Assembly (NCBI GenBank): GCA_903904855.1
Contig: CAIVEH010000058.1
Span: 1-64,000, forward strand
Length of the DNA: 64,000 nucleotides
Origin: an uncultured Bacteroidota bacterium
Lineage (GTDB): Bacteria > Bacteroidota > Bacteroidia > Chitinophagales > Chitinophagaceae
Direction of reading: 5' to 3'
Shown here: positions 7,934-16,254 of the stretch, piece after piece
Position numbering within the stretch: position 1 is the stretch's first letter
How the letters are laid out: every line of letters starts with the position of its first letter
Program-made: the position numbers and the translations under genes
The notes under the pieces: generated by a model
Seen by the model: the letters and a program-made list of their open reading frames with translations, nothing else
What the model was told of the DNA's origin: nothing
Databases searched by the model: none

Positions 7934-8947
7934 ATGGAATTATATCTTGATTCGGCAAACCTGAAAGAAATTGAAGAAGGCTTCAAATTAGGTTTTCTTG
8001 ATGGTTTGACCACCACACCTACATTTATGGTGCGCGAAGGCATTATGGATGTGGACAGCACAATTGTGAAACTGTCGAAAATGGTGCCGGTGCTGCAGAT
8101 TGAAGCGCTGGGCAATACGGCAGAGGATGTGGTAAAAGAAGCCCACCGCCAGCTGGACCTTGGTCTTGATCCTAAAAAGACGGTGTTTAAAATACCGGTT
8201 TCTCTTGAAGGACTTCGTGCATGTAATATGCTGCGCAAGCAAGACCTTATGGTGAATGTGCACCTGGTATATACGCTACAGCAGGCCTATATGGCTATGC
8301 ATGCCGGGGCCAGCTATGTATGCCCACTGGTGGGCCGCCTGCAGGACCAGGGGCACGATGCTCTGGCATTGGTACAGCAGTGCGTTGAGGCTGTACATCA
8401 TTATGGTTATGATTCAAAAATCATGTTCAGCTCGGTACGTACTACAGAGCATGTGCGCAATGCAATCAATATAGGCGTGCATACCATTACCGTGCCGCTG
8501 AAAATACTGAAAGGACTCACTGAAAATAACTTTACAACCATAGGCACCGAACAGTTCCTGAGCGATACCAGGCTCATGACCGTGAAAGTGAAGGAAGCAA
8601 TCAACGGACTGAATCCATTGGTAAGTGAAAACTCCAGCCTAAAGGATGCCATTGTAAAAATGACCGAATTTGGTTTTGGTTGTATTACCGTTACCAACGA
8701 TGATGGCGACATTAAAGGTGTATTTACCGATGGCGACCTGAGACGTTTATTGCAGAAAGATGGTGAGCATATACTGGATAAGAAAATAGGCAGCCTTGAG
8801 TTTAAGTCTCCTATCAGTATAGATGCCAATGCGCTGCTTAATGATGCCAATGCAATTTTCAAGAAGATGAATGTAGATACCATACTGGTAACTGATAATG
8901 GCAAGCCTGCAGGTATGCTGGATATTCAGGACCTTAAAAAATACTAG
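7934..8947 (+). CDS. Transaldolase/fructose-6-phosphate-aldolase-like domain fused to a C-terminal KdsD-like CBS pair
   Basis: N-terminal MELYLDSANLKEIEEGF...LTTTPTFM...TVFKIPVSLEGLRA (Schiff-base Lys in K-P-V context); C-terminal GVFTDGDLRRLL...GMLDIQDLKKY (CBS pair). Confidence 0.88.
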   Translation: MELYLDSANLKEIEEGFKLGFLDGLTTTPTFMVREGIMDVDSTIVKLSKMVPVLQIEALGNTAEDVVKEAHRQLDLGLDPKKTVFKIPVSLEGLRACNMLRKQDLMVNVHLVYTLQQAYMAMHAGASYVCPLVGRLQDQGHDALALVQQCVEAVHHYGYDSKIMFSSVRTTEHVRNAINIGVHTITVPLKILKGLTENNFTTIGTEQFLSDTRLMTVKVKEAINGLNPLVSENSSLKDAIVKMTEFGFGCITVTNDDGDIKGVFTDGDLRRLLQKDGEHILDKKIGSLEFKSPISIDANALLNDANAIFKKMNVDTILVTDNGKPAGMLDIQDLKKY

Positions 8948-8971
8948 AAGTCAGCAGCTTAATAATATTGA

Positions 8972-9682
8972 ATGAATATTACCAATCCGGAACAGATAAA
9001 GAGTTTTTTCAAGGGGAGTTTCCTGGCCAGTCCGGAAACTCTTCTTGCTAAATTACATCACATAAAAGCATTTGTCTTCGACTGGGATGGGGTATTTAAT
9101 GATGGTTTTAAAGATGGTGGTGGATCCAGCCCATTTAATGAAATTGACTCAATGGGCATAAATATGATGCGCTTTAATCATTTTCTGCGAAAGGGAGAAA
9201 ACCCTGTAATGGCCATTATTTCAGGTGAAAAAAACTCTGCTGCACTGGCATTATCGGCAAGGGAGCATTTCCATTCTGTTTATTCGGGAATAAAAAACAA
9301 AAAAGACGCACTGCTGCATTTTTGCACAGCTCATAACATCAAGCCTGAAGAAACCGTTTTCTTCTTTGATGATGTGCTGGATCTTTCGTTAGCGCCCATT
9401 TGCGGTATGCGCATAATGGTGGGCAGGGATTCCAACCCTTTATTCAATAACCTGGTTCAGGTGAATGAAATGGCCGACTATATTACCGCAAATGATGGTG
9501 GCCACAATGCCCTGCGCGAAGCCGCAGAATTAATTATCGGTATAACCGGCAGGTATAACAATACCATTATGCAGCGTGTGGCCTGGTCCGACAACTACCA
9601 GCATTATATTACCGAGCGTAATTCTATTACTACAAAATACTTTACCCATTCCGGAACTGCAATAACTGAACAAATAATCTGA
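8972..9682 (+). CDS. KdsC-like HAD-family phosphatase (putative Kdo-8-P phosphatase)
   Basis: FDWDGVFNDG, MAIISGEKNS, GIKNKKDALLHF, VFFFDDVLDLSLAPICG; position between kdsA and kdsB. Confidence 0.75.
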   Translation: MNITNPEQIKSFFKGSFLASPETLLAKLHHIKAFVFDWDGVFNDGFKDGGGSSPFNEIDSMGINMMRFNHFLRKGENPVMAIISGEKNSAALALSAREHFHSVYSGIKNKKDALLHFCTAHNIKPEETVFFFDDVLDLSLAPICGMRIMVGRDSNPLFNNLVQVNEMADYITANDGGHNALREAAELIIGITGRYNNTIMQRVAWSDNYQHYITERNSITTKYFTHSGTAITEQII

Positions 9683-10425
9683 TGATAGCTGGTATTATTC
9701 CTGCGAGGTACGCCTCTACCCGTTTTCCCGGTAAATCGCTCCTGGATATCAGGGGTAAATCAATGATTCAAAGGGTTTATGAAGAAGCATCAAAAAGCAA
9801 ATCGCTTGACACGCTTGTTGTGGCTACTGATGATGAACGGATTCTGAAACATGTACACTCATTCGGGGGAAAGGCAGTAATGACCGGCCTCAACCACCCA
9901 AGCGGCACTGACCGTTGCCTGGAAGCATTGCTGCAACTGGAAGGCGATTACCAATATGTAATTAATATTCAGGGCGACGAGCCATTTATTAATCCAGCGC
10001 AGATAGATGAACTGGCAGCCATTCTGAAAGATGGCACTGTGGAACTGGCTACCCAGATGATACCGGTTAGCACGCACGAAGAGCTGTTTGATATGGGCGA
10101 GGTAAAAATAGTGCTCAATGATAAAATGGAGGCGCTTTATTTCAGCCGTATGGTGATACCTTATATTAAAGGAGTAGCGCAAACCGAATGGCATCAGCAC
10201 TTCACCTACTACCGCCATGTGGGTATGTATGCCTACCGGAAGGATATACTTGAAAAAATAACCAGGCTCCCAGTGTCATCACTGGAGCAGGCCGAATCGC
10301 TGGAGCAACTGCGCTGGGTGGAGCATGGCTATAAAATAAAATGCGCCATAACCAGGTTCGAAAGCCATTGCATAGATACTCCCGGCGATGTGGAAAAAGT
10401 AATGCGGAGAATGGGATTGGAATAA
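9682..10425 (+). CDS. kdsB: CMP-Kdo synthetase (3-deoxy-manno-octulosonate cytidylyltransferase)
   Basis: IIPARYASTRFPGKSLLDIRGKSMIQRVYEEA, VVATDDERI, INIQGDEPFI, FYSR-like FSRMVIPY; ATGA overlap with the upstream gene. Confidence 0.95.
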   Translation: MIAGIIPARYASTRFPGKSLLDIRGKSMIQRVYEEASKSKSLDTLVVATDDERILKHVHSFGGKAVMTGLNHPSGTDRCLEALLQLEGDYQYVINIQGDEPFINPAQIDELAAILKDGTVELATQMIPVSTHEELFDMGEVKIVLNDKMEALYFSRMVIPYIKGVAQTEWHQHFTYYRHVGMYAYRKDILEKITRLPVSSLEQAESLEQLRWVEHGYKIKCAITRFESHCIDTPGDVEKVMRRMGLE

Positions 10426-10589
10426 AGAGTAAGTGAAGATTTCATAATAACTGCTGCAATCTTCCTCGTTCTTTTACATTTTCTCTTCGTTGTAAAAGTC
10501 TTAAAATAGTTTACTATTCGCAGATTTTACGCCTCGATAAAAAGAAAAATAACTTCGGAATATCTCAAGAGTTATTATGAAAGCTTCAC

Positions 10590-10597
10590 TAATTTTG
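10590..10597 (+). promoter_or_regulatory. Bacteroidota -7 promoter element TAATTTTG upstream of aroB
   Basis: TAnnTTTG match 17 nt upstream of the ATG. Confidence 0.4.
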
Positions 10598-10613
10598 ATG
10601 ATCAATCGATCTG

Positions 10614-11651
10614 ATGCTGCAAAAAATAAACTTCCCCTCTGGCTCCGTAAATTTTTTATTCGATAGTTCGTTTGAAGAACTCTGGCAGCATTATGACCAG
10701 CAGCATGTTGTTATCATAACCAACGAGCACATTTCAAAGCTTTATGCACGGCTTTTCAAAGGGCTTAAAATGCTGGTATTACCGGCTTCCGAGAGCAGTA
10801 AAGATCTGCACACCATCGGGTCGCTCTCCCGGCAACTGATAGACCTTAAAGCTACGAGGCAAACGATATTGGTAGGAGTTGGTGGAGGTGTAATCACAGA
10901 TATTACCGGATTTCTCGCATCGGTTTATCTCAGGGGTGTAAGGTTCGGATTTGTACCCACTTCGCTATTGGCCATGGTAGATGCCGCAGTAGGTGGTAAA
11001 AATGGGGTCAACTCAGGGATGCATAAGAATATCCTGGGCACAGTAACGCAGCCATCTTTTATTTTGTATGACACTCGTTTTTTAGACACCCTGCCCGATG
11101 ATGAATGGAGCAACGGATTTGCTGAGATAATCAAATACGCCTGCATTTTTGATGCTGAATTGTTTGAAGACCTTGCAATGCATAATATATCCTATTATCA
11201 GGACGAAGATAACGATGCACTGAATAAACTGATAACACGATGTGTAGACTGGAAGATCAAAACTGTGCAGGAAGATGAAAAAGAATCAGGGATAAGGAAG
11301 TTGCTCAACTTCGGACATACTGCAGCACATGCAATAGAGAATTTGTATGAGATTCCGCATGGCAAAGCTGTAGGCATGGGTATGATCATAGCATGTATGA
11401 TATCTGCCGATGTTTCTGGACTTGAAAAAGTTGTAGTAGAAAAACTGAAAGCCCTGCTGGCGCAATATCACTTACCTGTGAAATTAAAATTCAACGCAGC
11501 AAAGGCCATGGAAATCCTGAAAATGGATAAGAAACGGGTGGACGATAACATAGATTATATAGTACTGGAGAAAACAGGCAAGGCTGTTGTTCATTCACTA
11601 CCATTTGACACGATTGAAAAAGCCCTGATAGCATATGATAGCAACAATTGA
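10614..11651 (+). CDS. aroB: 3-dehydroquinate synthase
   Basis: LVGVGGGVITDITGFLASVYLRGVRFGFVPTSLLAMVDAAVGGKNGVN; NFGHTAAHAIE. Confidence 0.96.
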   Translation: MLQKINFPSGSVNFLFDSSFEELWQHYDQQHVVIITNEHISKLYARLFKGLKMLVLPASESSKDLHTIGSLSRQLIDLKATRQTILVGVGGGVITDITGFLASVYLRGVRFGFVPTSLLAMVDAAVGGKNGVNSGMHKNILGTVTQPSFILYDTRFLDTLPDDEWSNGFAEIIKYACIFDAELFEDLAMHNISYYQDEDNDALNKLITRCVDWKIKTVQEDEKESGIRKLLNFGHTAAHAIENLYEIPHGKAVGMGMIIACMISADVSGLEKVVVEKLKALLAQYHLPVKLKFNAAKAMEILKMDKKRVDDNIDYIVLEKTGKAVVHSLPFDTIEKALIAYDSNN

Positions 11652-12915
11652 ACCCGGGAATATTTCGGGCAGCACAATAGCTCCACCCTCCAAGAGTATG
11701 ACCCAGCGGGTATTTGCAGGGGCATTACTCAATAGAGGTAAGACTATAATTCATGGTGCAGGGAATTCGGAAGATGAACAGGCTGCATTGAATATTATTC
11801 AACAATTGGGCGCTAAGGTTATTTTTAATTCAGGCGGTACAATTGAGATTGAAAGTAATGGCGTTGAGCCAATTTCTGATACAATTAATTGCGGGGAGAG
11901 CGGCCTTGCAGCCAGGCTCTTTATACCTATTGCTGCATTATGCAACAAAGCTATAACCATTACCGGACAGGGCAGCCTATTAAACAGGCCTATGGGCTTA
12001 TATACAGGCATTTTGCCGGAGTTGAATGTTGCCATATCCAATACCCACGGGCATTTACCGGTACACATTAAAGGGCCATTAACTCCTGTTGATATTGCTA
12101 TTGATGGTTCTGACAGTTCCCAGTTTCTGAGTGGTATATTATTTGCATTTTGTTATGCTCAGGCACAGCCAGTAATCTCAATAACGGCACACGATCTTAA
12201 AAGCAAACCATATATAGATATGACACTGGATGTGCTCAAAAAATTTGGCCATTCAGTAATGCATAAAGATTACAAGGAATTTAGTTTATATCGCAGCAAC
12301 CAATCCAATGAAAACAAAATAACAGAAATTTCTGTTGCCGGAGACTGGAGCAGCGCAGCTTTTTTCCTAGTTGCCGCTGCAATTGCAGGTGAAGTTATAG
12401 TATCGGGGTTAGTTGATAACAAGCTGCAAGCTGATAACGCTATATTAGGTGTGCTCCATGATGTTGGAGCAGATGTTTCAGTCAGTGATAACAAAGTCAA
12501 CATCAGAAAACATCGATTGTATGCATTCGAATTTGATGCCACCGATTGCCCCGACTTATTTCCGATCCTGGCAATTCTGGCGGCCTGTTGCAAAGGAGAG
12601 AGTTATATTAAGGGGGTACACAGGCTGTTCAATAAAGAAAGCAACAGGGCAGAAAGCATCAGTGAGATGCTGGAGAATTTTGGTGTTCCTTTTTCTCTGG
12701 AAGATGATTCATTCTGCATCACAGGTGGCAGACAATTGCAGGGTACAGTTATTGATTCGTATCATGACCACAGAATAGTTATGGCTGCCGCAATCGGTGC
12801 ATTGAAAGCAAATGGCCCGGTTGATATTTTGCATGCTGAGTCTGTAAATAAATCTTATCCGGAGTTTTTTAAAACATTGATTTCGTGTGGTGTTACATGT
12901 ACAATACCTCATTAA
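11635..12915 (+). CDS. aroA: 3-phosphoshikimate 1-carboxyvinyltransferase (EPSP synthase)
   Basis: PPSKSMTQRVFAGALL, CGESGLAARLF, DGSDSSQFLSG, DHRIVMAAAIGAL; overlaps aroB by 17 bp. Confidence 0.94.
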   Translation: MIATIEPGNISGSTIAPPSKSMTQRVFAGALLNRGKTIIHGAGNSEDEQAALNIIQQLGAKVIFNSGGTIEIESNGVEPISDTINCGESGLAARLFIPIAALCNKAITITGQGSLLNRPMGLYTGILPELNVAISNTHGHLPVHIKGPLTPVDIAIDGSDSSQFLSGILFAFCYAQAQPVISITAHDLKSKPYIDMTLDVLKKFGHSVMHKDYKEFSLYRSNQSNENKITEISVAGDWSSAAFFLVAAAIAGEVIVSGLVDNKLQADNAILGVLHDVGADVSVSDNKVNIRKHRLYAFEFDATDCPDLFPILAILAACCKGESYIKGVHRLFNKESNRAESISEMLENFGVPFSLEDDSFCITGGRQLQGTVIDSYHDHRIVMAAAIGALKANGPVDILHAESVNKSYPEFFKTLISCGVTCTIPH

Positions 12916-12950
12916 ACTATCTTATCTAGCAACAGGAATTTCTTTTTACC

Positions 12951-13162
12951 CATAGCCCACGGTTTTAACCGTGGGAAAAATGATACTAGATGCTATGTAA
13001 CCGTTTCAACGGTTTATTGTCTCGCAATAGGCTAAAAGTATATAGGGTGAATTCAAACCATATGGCAAATGGGTTCAACTAAAATCCGCCAATTATTAAA
13101 CCGTTGAAACGGTTAGAATACTTTTATCTTTATTGATCCCACGGTTGAAACCGTGAGCTATG
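12951..13162. repeat. REP/BIME element, full copy upstream of the RAYT gene
   Basis: catagcccacggttttaaccgtggg ... aaccgtttcaacggtt ... aaccgttgaaacggtt ... cccacggttgaaaccgtgagctatg. Confidence 0.85.
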
Positions 13163-13265
13163 TATTTTTACATTCAGAGACACAAGGAACTATGAAAATT
13201 ATCTTATTAAAAAAGTGAATCAAGCACATTTTCGGCTTAATTTTATTATTCTGAATTAAATAAAT

Positions 13266-13697
13266 ATGCCTCATTCATACAATAAAATTTGGGTTCATGC
13301 AATTTTTGCTACAAAGGAGCGACAACTGCTGATTAAATCTGAAAGTGAACAAAAAATTTACGATCACTTGAAGGATCAATTGATTGAAATCGGATGCCCA
13401 GTAAGGATAATAAATGGTATGCCAGAACACATTCATTTGTTATTTTTAATGAATCCTCAAAAAGCAATTGCAGACGTACTAAAACAAATAAAAGGCAACA
13501 CATCTCATTGGATAAATGAGAATAACATTGTTGTTGAAAAATTTGCCTGGCAGACTGGTTATGCAGCATATTCGGTTAGTGAATCCCGGCTCCAAATTGT
13601 TTACAAATATATTTTACAACAAAAAACTCATCATGCTAAACAAACTTTTGCTGAAGAATATGACGAGTTTATTAAGTTTCATGGATTAAAAATATAA
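13266..13697 (+). mobile_element. REP-associated tyrosine transposase (RAYT / Y1_Tnp, IS200-like)
   Basis: IWVHAIFATKER, HUH motif MPEHIHLLFLM, YKYILQQKTHHAKQTFAEEYDEFIKFHG; flanked by REPs on both sides. Confidence 0.88.
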
Positions 13698-13698
13698 C

Positions 13699-13775
13699 CA
13701 TAGCCTAAATTTAAACGGTTAAAACCGTTCTAGAATACGGCATTTAAAAACCCACGGTTGAAACCGTGGGCTATG
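13699..13775. repeat. REP element, partial copy downstream of the RAYT gene
   Basis: catagcctaaatttaaacggttaaaaccgttc ... cccacggttgaaaccgtgggctatg. Confidence 0.8.
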
Positions 13776-13839
13776 TAAACCAACGAATTTCTTTATTATT
13801 TACGACATCGACACTCAAATTAAATTATAATTAATTAAA

Positions 13840-14838
13840 ATGAACTCATTCGGCAACATTTTCAGGGTTAATATTTTCGGTGAATCTCATGGCAAATGGG
13901 TAGGCGTAACTATTGATGGCTGCCCTGCCGGAATTGATTTGCAGGAATCTGACCTGCAGCCCGACCTGGAGCGCAGGAAAGCCGGTGCAGCAGGCACCAC
14001 GCCCCGCAAGGAAGATGATATGCCTGTTTTTGTAAGCGGTGTATTTAACAACAAAACTACCGGTGCGCCACTAACGATTATTTTTGAAAACAACAATACC
14101 CGTTCTGGCGATTATGAAGCGCTCAGAGACACTCCCCGCCCCGGCCATGCCGATTTTGTGCTGAATAAAAAACACAATGGCTTTAATGACTACCGTGGCG
14201 GCGGACATTCATCCGGTCGATTGACAGTTGCATTGGTTGCGGCAGGAGTAGTGGCAAAAAAAATACTGAAGGGGGTTACCATAAATGCTTCCCTTTCAGA
14301 GGCAGGAGGTAATACAGATATAGAAGCTGCGATAAATAAGGCAATTGACGACCAGGATAGTATTGGTGGTATTGTAAGTTGCAGTGTAAAAGGATTGCCT
14401 GTTGGTATTGGTGAGCCATTTTTCAATTCAATTGAGTCAGTAATAAGCCATGCTGTTTTTTCCATCCCTGCTGTTAAGGGCATTGAATTTGGCAGCGGTT
14501 TTAATGCTGCAAAAATGACTGGAAGCGAGCATAACGATGCATTAGTTAATGATGAGGGCAAGACCCTTACCAATAATGCCGGGGGAATTAACGGCGGAAT
14601 AAGTAATGGCAATGAAATTTACTTCAGGGTTGCGGTGAAACCTACCAGCAGCACGCCACGTGAGCAGCACACATGGAATAATAAATCGCAATCTATAGAG
14701 CCGTTTACAGTTAAGGGCCGTCATGATCTATGTATAGCGTTGCGGGTGCCTGTGGTAGTAGAAGCGGTTACATCAATTGCATTGGCAGACTTGCTGTTAC
14801 ATCATTCCAGATTACATAACCAGGCTAGTATCACTTAA
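13840..14838 (+). CDS. aroC: Chorismate synthase
   Basis: MNSFGNIFRVNIFGESHGKWVGVTIDGCPAGI; RPGHADFVLNKKHNGFNDYRGGGHSSGRLT. Confidence 0.97.
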   Translation: MNSFGNIFRVNIFGESHGKWVGVTIDGCPAGIDLQESDLQPDLERRKAGAAGTTPRKEDDMPVFVSGVFNNKTTGAPLTIIFENNNTRSGDYEALRDTPRPGHADFVLNKKHNGFNDYRGGGHSSGRLTVALVAAGVVAKKILKGVTINASLSEAGGNTDIEAAINKAIDDQDSIGGIVSCSVKGLPVGIGEPFFNSIESVISHAVFSIPAVKGIEFGSGFNAAKMTGSEHNDALVNDEGKTLTNNAGGINGGISNGNEIYFRVAVKPTSSTPREQHTWNNKSQSIEPFTVKGRHDLCIALRVPVVVEAVTSIALADLLLHHSRLHNQASIT

Positions 14839-14962
14839 CGAACATAACCAGATCAGTCGAAGCAAATAATTGCATAAGTGAAATTGGCCGATTCCAATAT
14901 TAATTATTTTTGCTTTAAACTATTTCTTTTAAATTGAATCTATTATTGTAAAAAACAAAAAC

Positions 14963-16045
14963 ATGAGAAAATTAATTTTACTATCTATTGCAGCAGTTTT
15001 AAGTTTCGGCGCTCATGCGCAAAGAGTTTCAGGTGGGCATATTGCTAAACAGGCCAATCTGAACGCAAACCCTCATAAAGCATCTGCAAAAATCACAAGT
15101 ATTACTGATACTTTAAAGAATACTGTAGCCACAGATACACCTACCCTTTACTATGCTGGAATGACTTCTGATACTGGCTTCCTGTCTGGCATAGATTTTT
15201 ATGGCGATATGGGATATGCAGAGCGTTATGATTTTAACAGTGCCGATAGCAATCTCCAGGTAATTGGCGTGGCAACTCTCTTTGGTGGAACTGTGAACCC
15301 TGCTACTACCAAAAATGTCACATTTTATACCTGGAATGTTGGTCCCCAGGAATTAATAGCCACACATGCCTACAATAGCGGTTTTCCAAACTCAGCTCTG
15401 GATTCAGTTACTGTACCCCTAACAAAACTGGGCATTGCATCGTCTAGCAGTGTACCCGATACTTTTAAAACTTTTATGTTCACAACACCCACAGCTTACC
15501 TGAATAAATCATTTTTTGTAGGCTATCGGATTAATTATGATTTTACGGCACTGGCGGGTGATACCATTGGTGTGTTTACAACCACTCAATATGAAAGAAC
15601 AAGCCCAATATTTACAATTTCCGGAGCAGATACGATTGTTAATAACCAGAATGCCTCAATGTATAATGACGGCACATGGCATGATAATGCAACAGACAAT
15701 TTTATTTTGCCTTATGAGTTTTACATCTATGCGATTGTCAATGTTAAAAATGTTCTGAGTGTAAATGGCATAACCAAAAACAATCTTACATTCTATGGCA
15801 ATTACCCTAATCCTGCTGTTAACAGTACAGATGTTTCTTTAAGCCTGGCTACAAACACAGGAGTTATTTTGCAGGTTACAGATATGACCGGAAGAGTAAT
15901 CAATACTATTAAACAAGCTAACCTGCCAGCTGGTCATCAAACAATCAATATCAATACTTCAAACATGCCGGCAGGAGAATATATTTACCTGCTCCGCACA
16001 ACCGAAGGTGATGGATTTGGAGGGAAACTGACAGTAATTAAATAA
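14963..16045 (+). CDS. T9SS type A sorting domain-containing protein
   Basis: Signal peptide; C-terminal NYPNPAVNSTDVSLSLATNTGVILQVTDMTGRVI...MPAGEYIYLLRT...GKLTVIK. Confidence 0.88.
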   Translation: MRKLILLSIAAVLSFGAHAQRVSGGHIAKQANLNANPHKASAKITSITDTLKNTVATDTPTLYYAGMTSDTGFLSGIDFYGDMGYAERYDFNSADSNLQVIGVATLFGGTVNPATTKNVTFYTWNVGPQELIATHAYNSGFPNSALDSVTVPLTKLGIASSSSVPDTFKTFMFTTPTAYLNKSFFVGYRINYDFTALAGDTIGVFTTTQYERTSPIFTISGADTIVNNQNASMYNDGTWHDNATDNFILPYEFYIYAIVNVKNVLSVNGITKNNLTFYGNYPNPAVNSTDVSLSLATNTGVILQVTDMTGRVINTIKQANLPAGHQTININTSNMPAGEYIYLLRTTEGDGFGGKLTVIK

Positions 16046-16063
16046 CCTGAAATGGATATTATC

Positions 16064-16095
16064 AAAATCCCCGCCCGATAACGGACGGGGATTTT
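16064..16095 (+). terminator. Rho-independent-like hairpin after the T9SS protein gene
   Basis: AAAATCCCCGCCCGataaCGGACGGGGATTTT stem-loop with flanking A/T. Confidence 0.65.
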
Positions 16096-16254
16096 GCTTT
16101 ATGAAGGTTGTAATCAATCTGTATAAGTTGTTTCTGAAAAAAAAAACAGTATTAGACTGGTCCTTCAAAAGGACTATTAACGCAGTTTTATGAGTGCAAT
16201 GCCGCCCAATTCCTGAATGATACGTATTTTTAATGCCAATTTTAAAATCAAAGA

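Noticed and set aside
12638-12912. Extra small ORFs inside aroA (both strands)
   Set aside because: Fully contained in a well-conserved EPSP synthase frame.
13333-13569. Minus-strand ORF opposite the RAYT gene
   Set aside because: Antisense shadow of a clear Y1 transposase.
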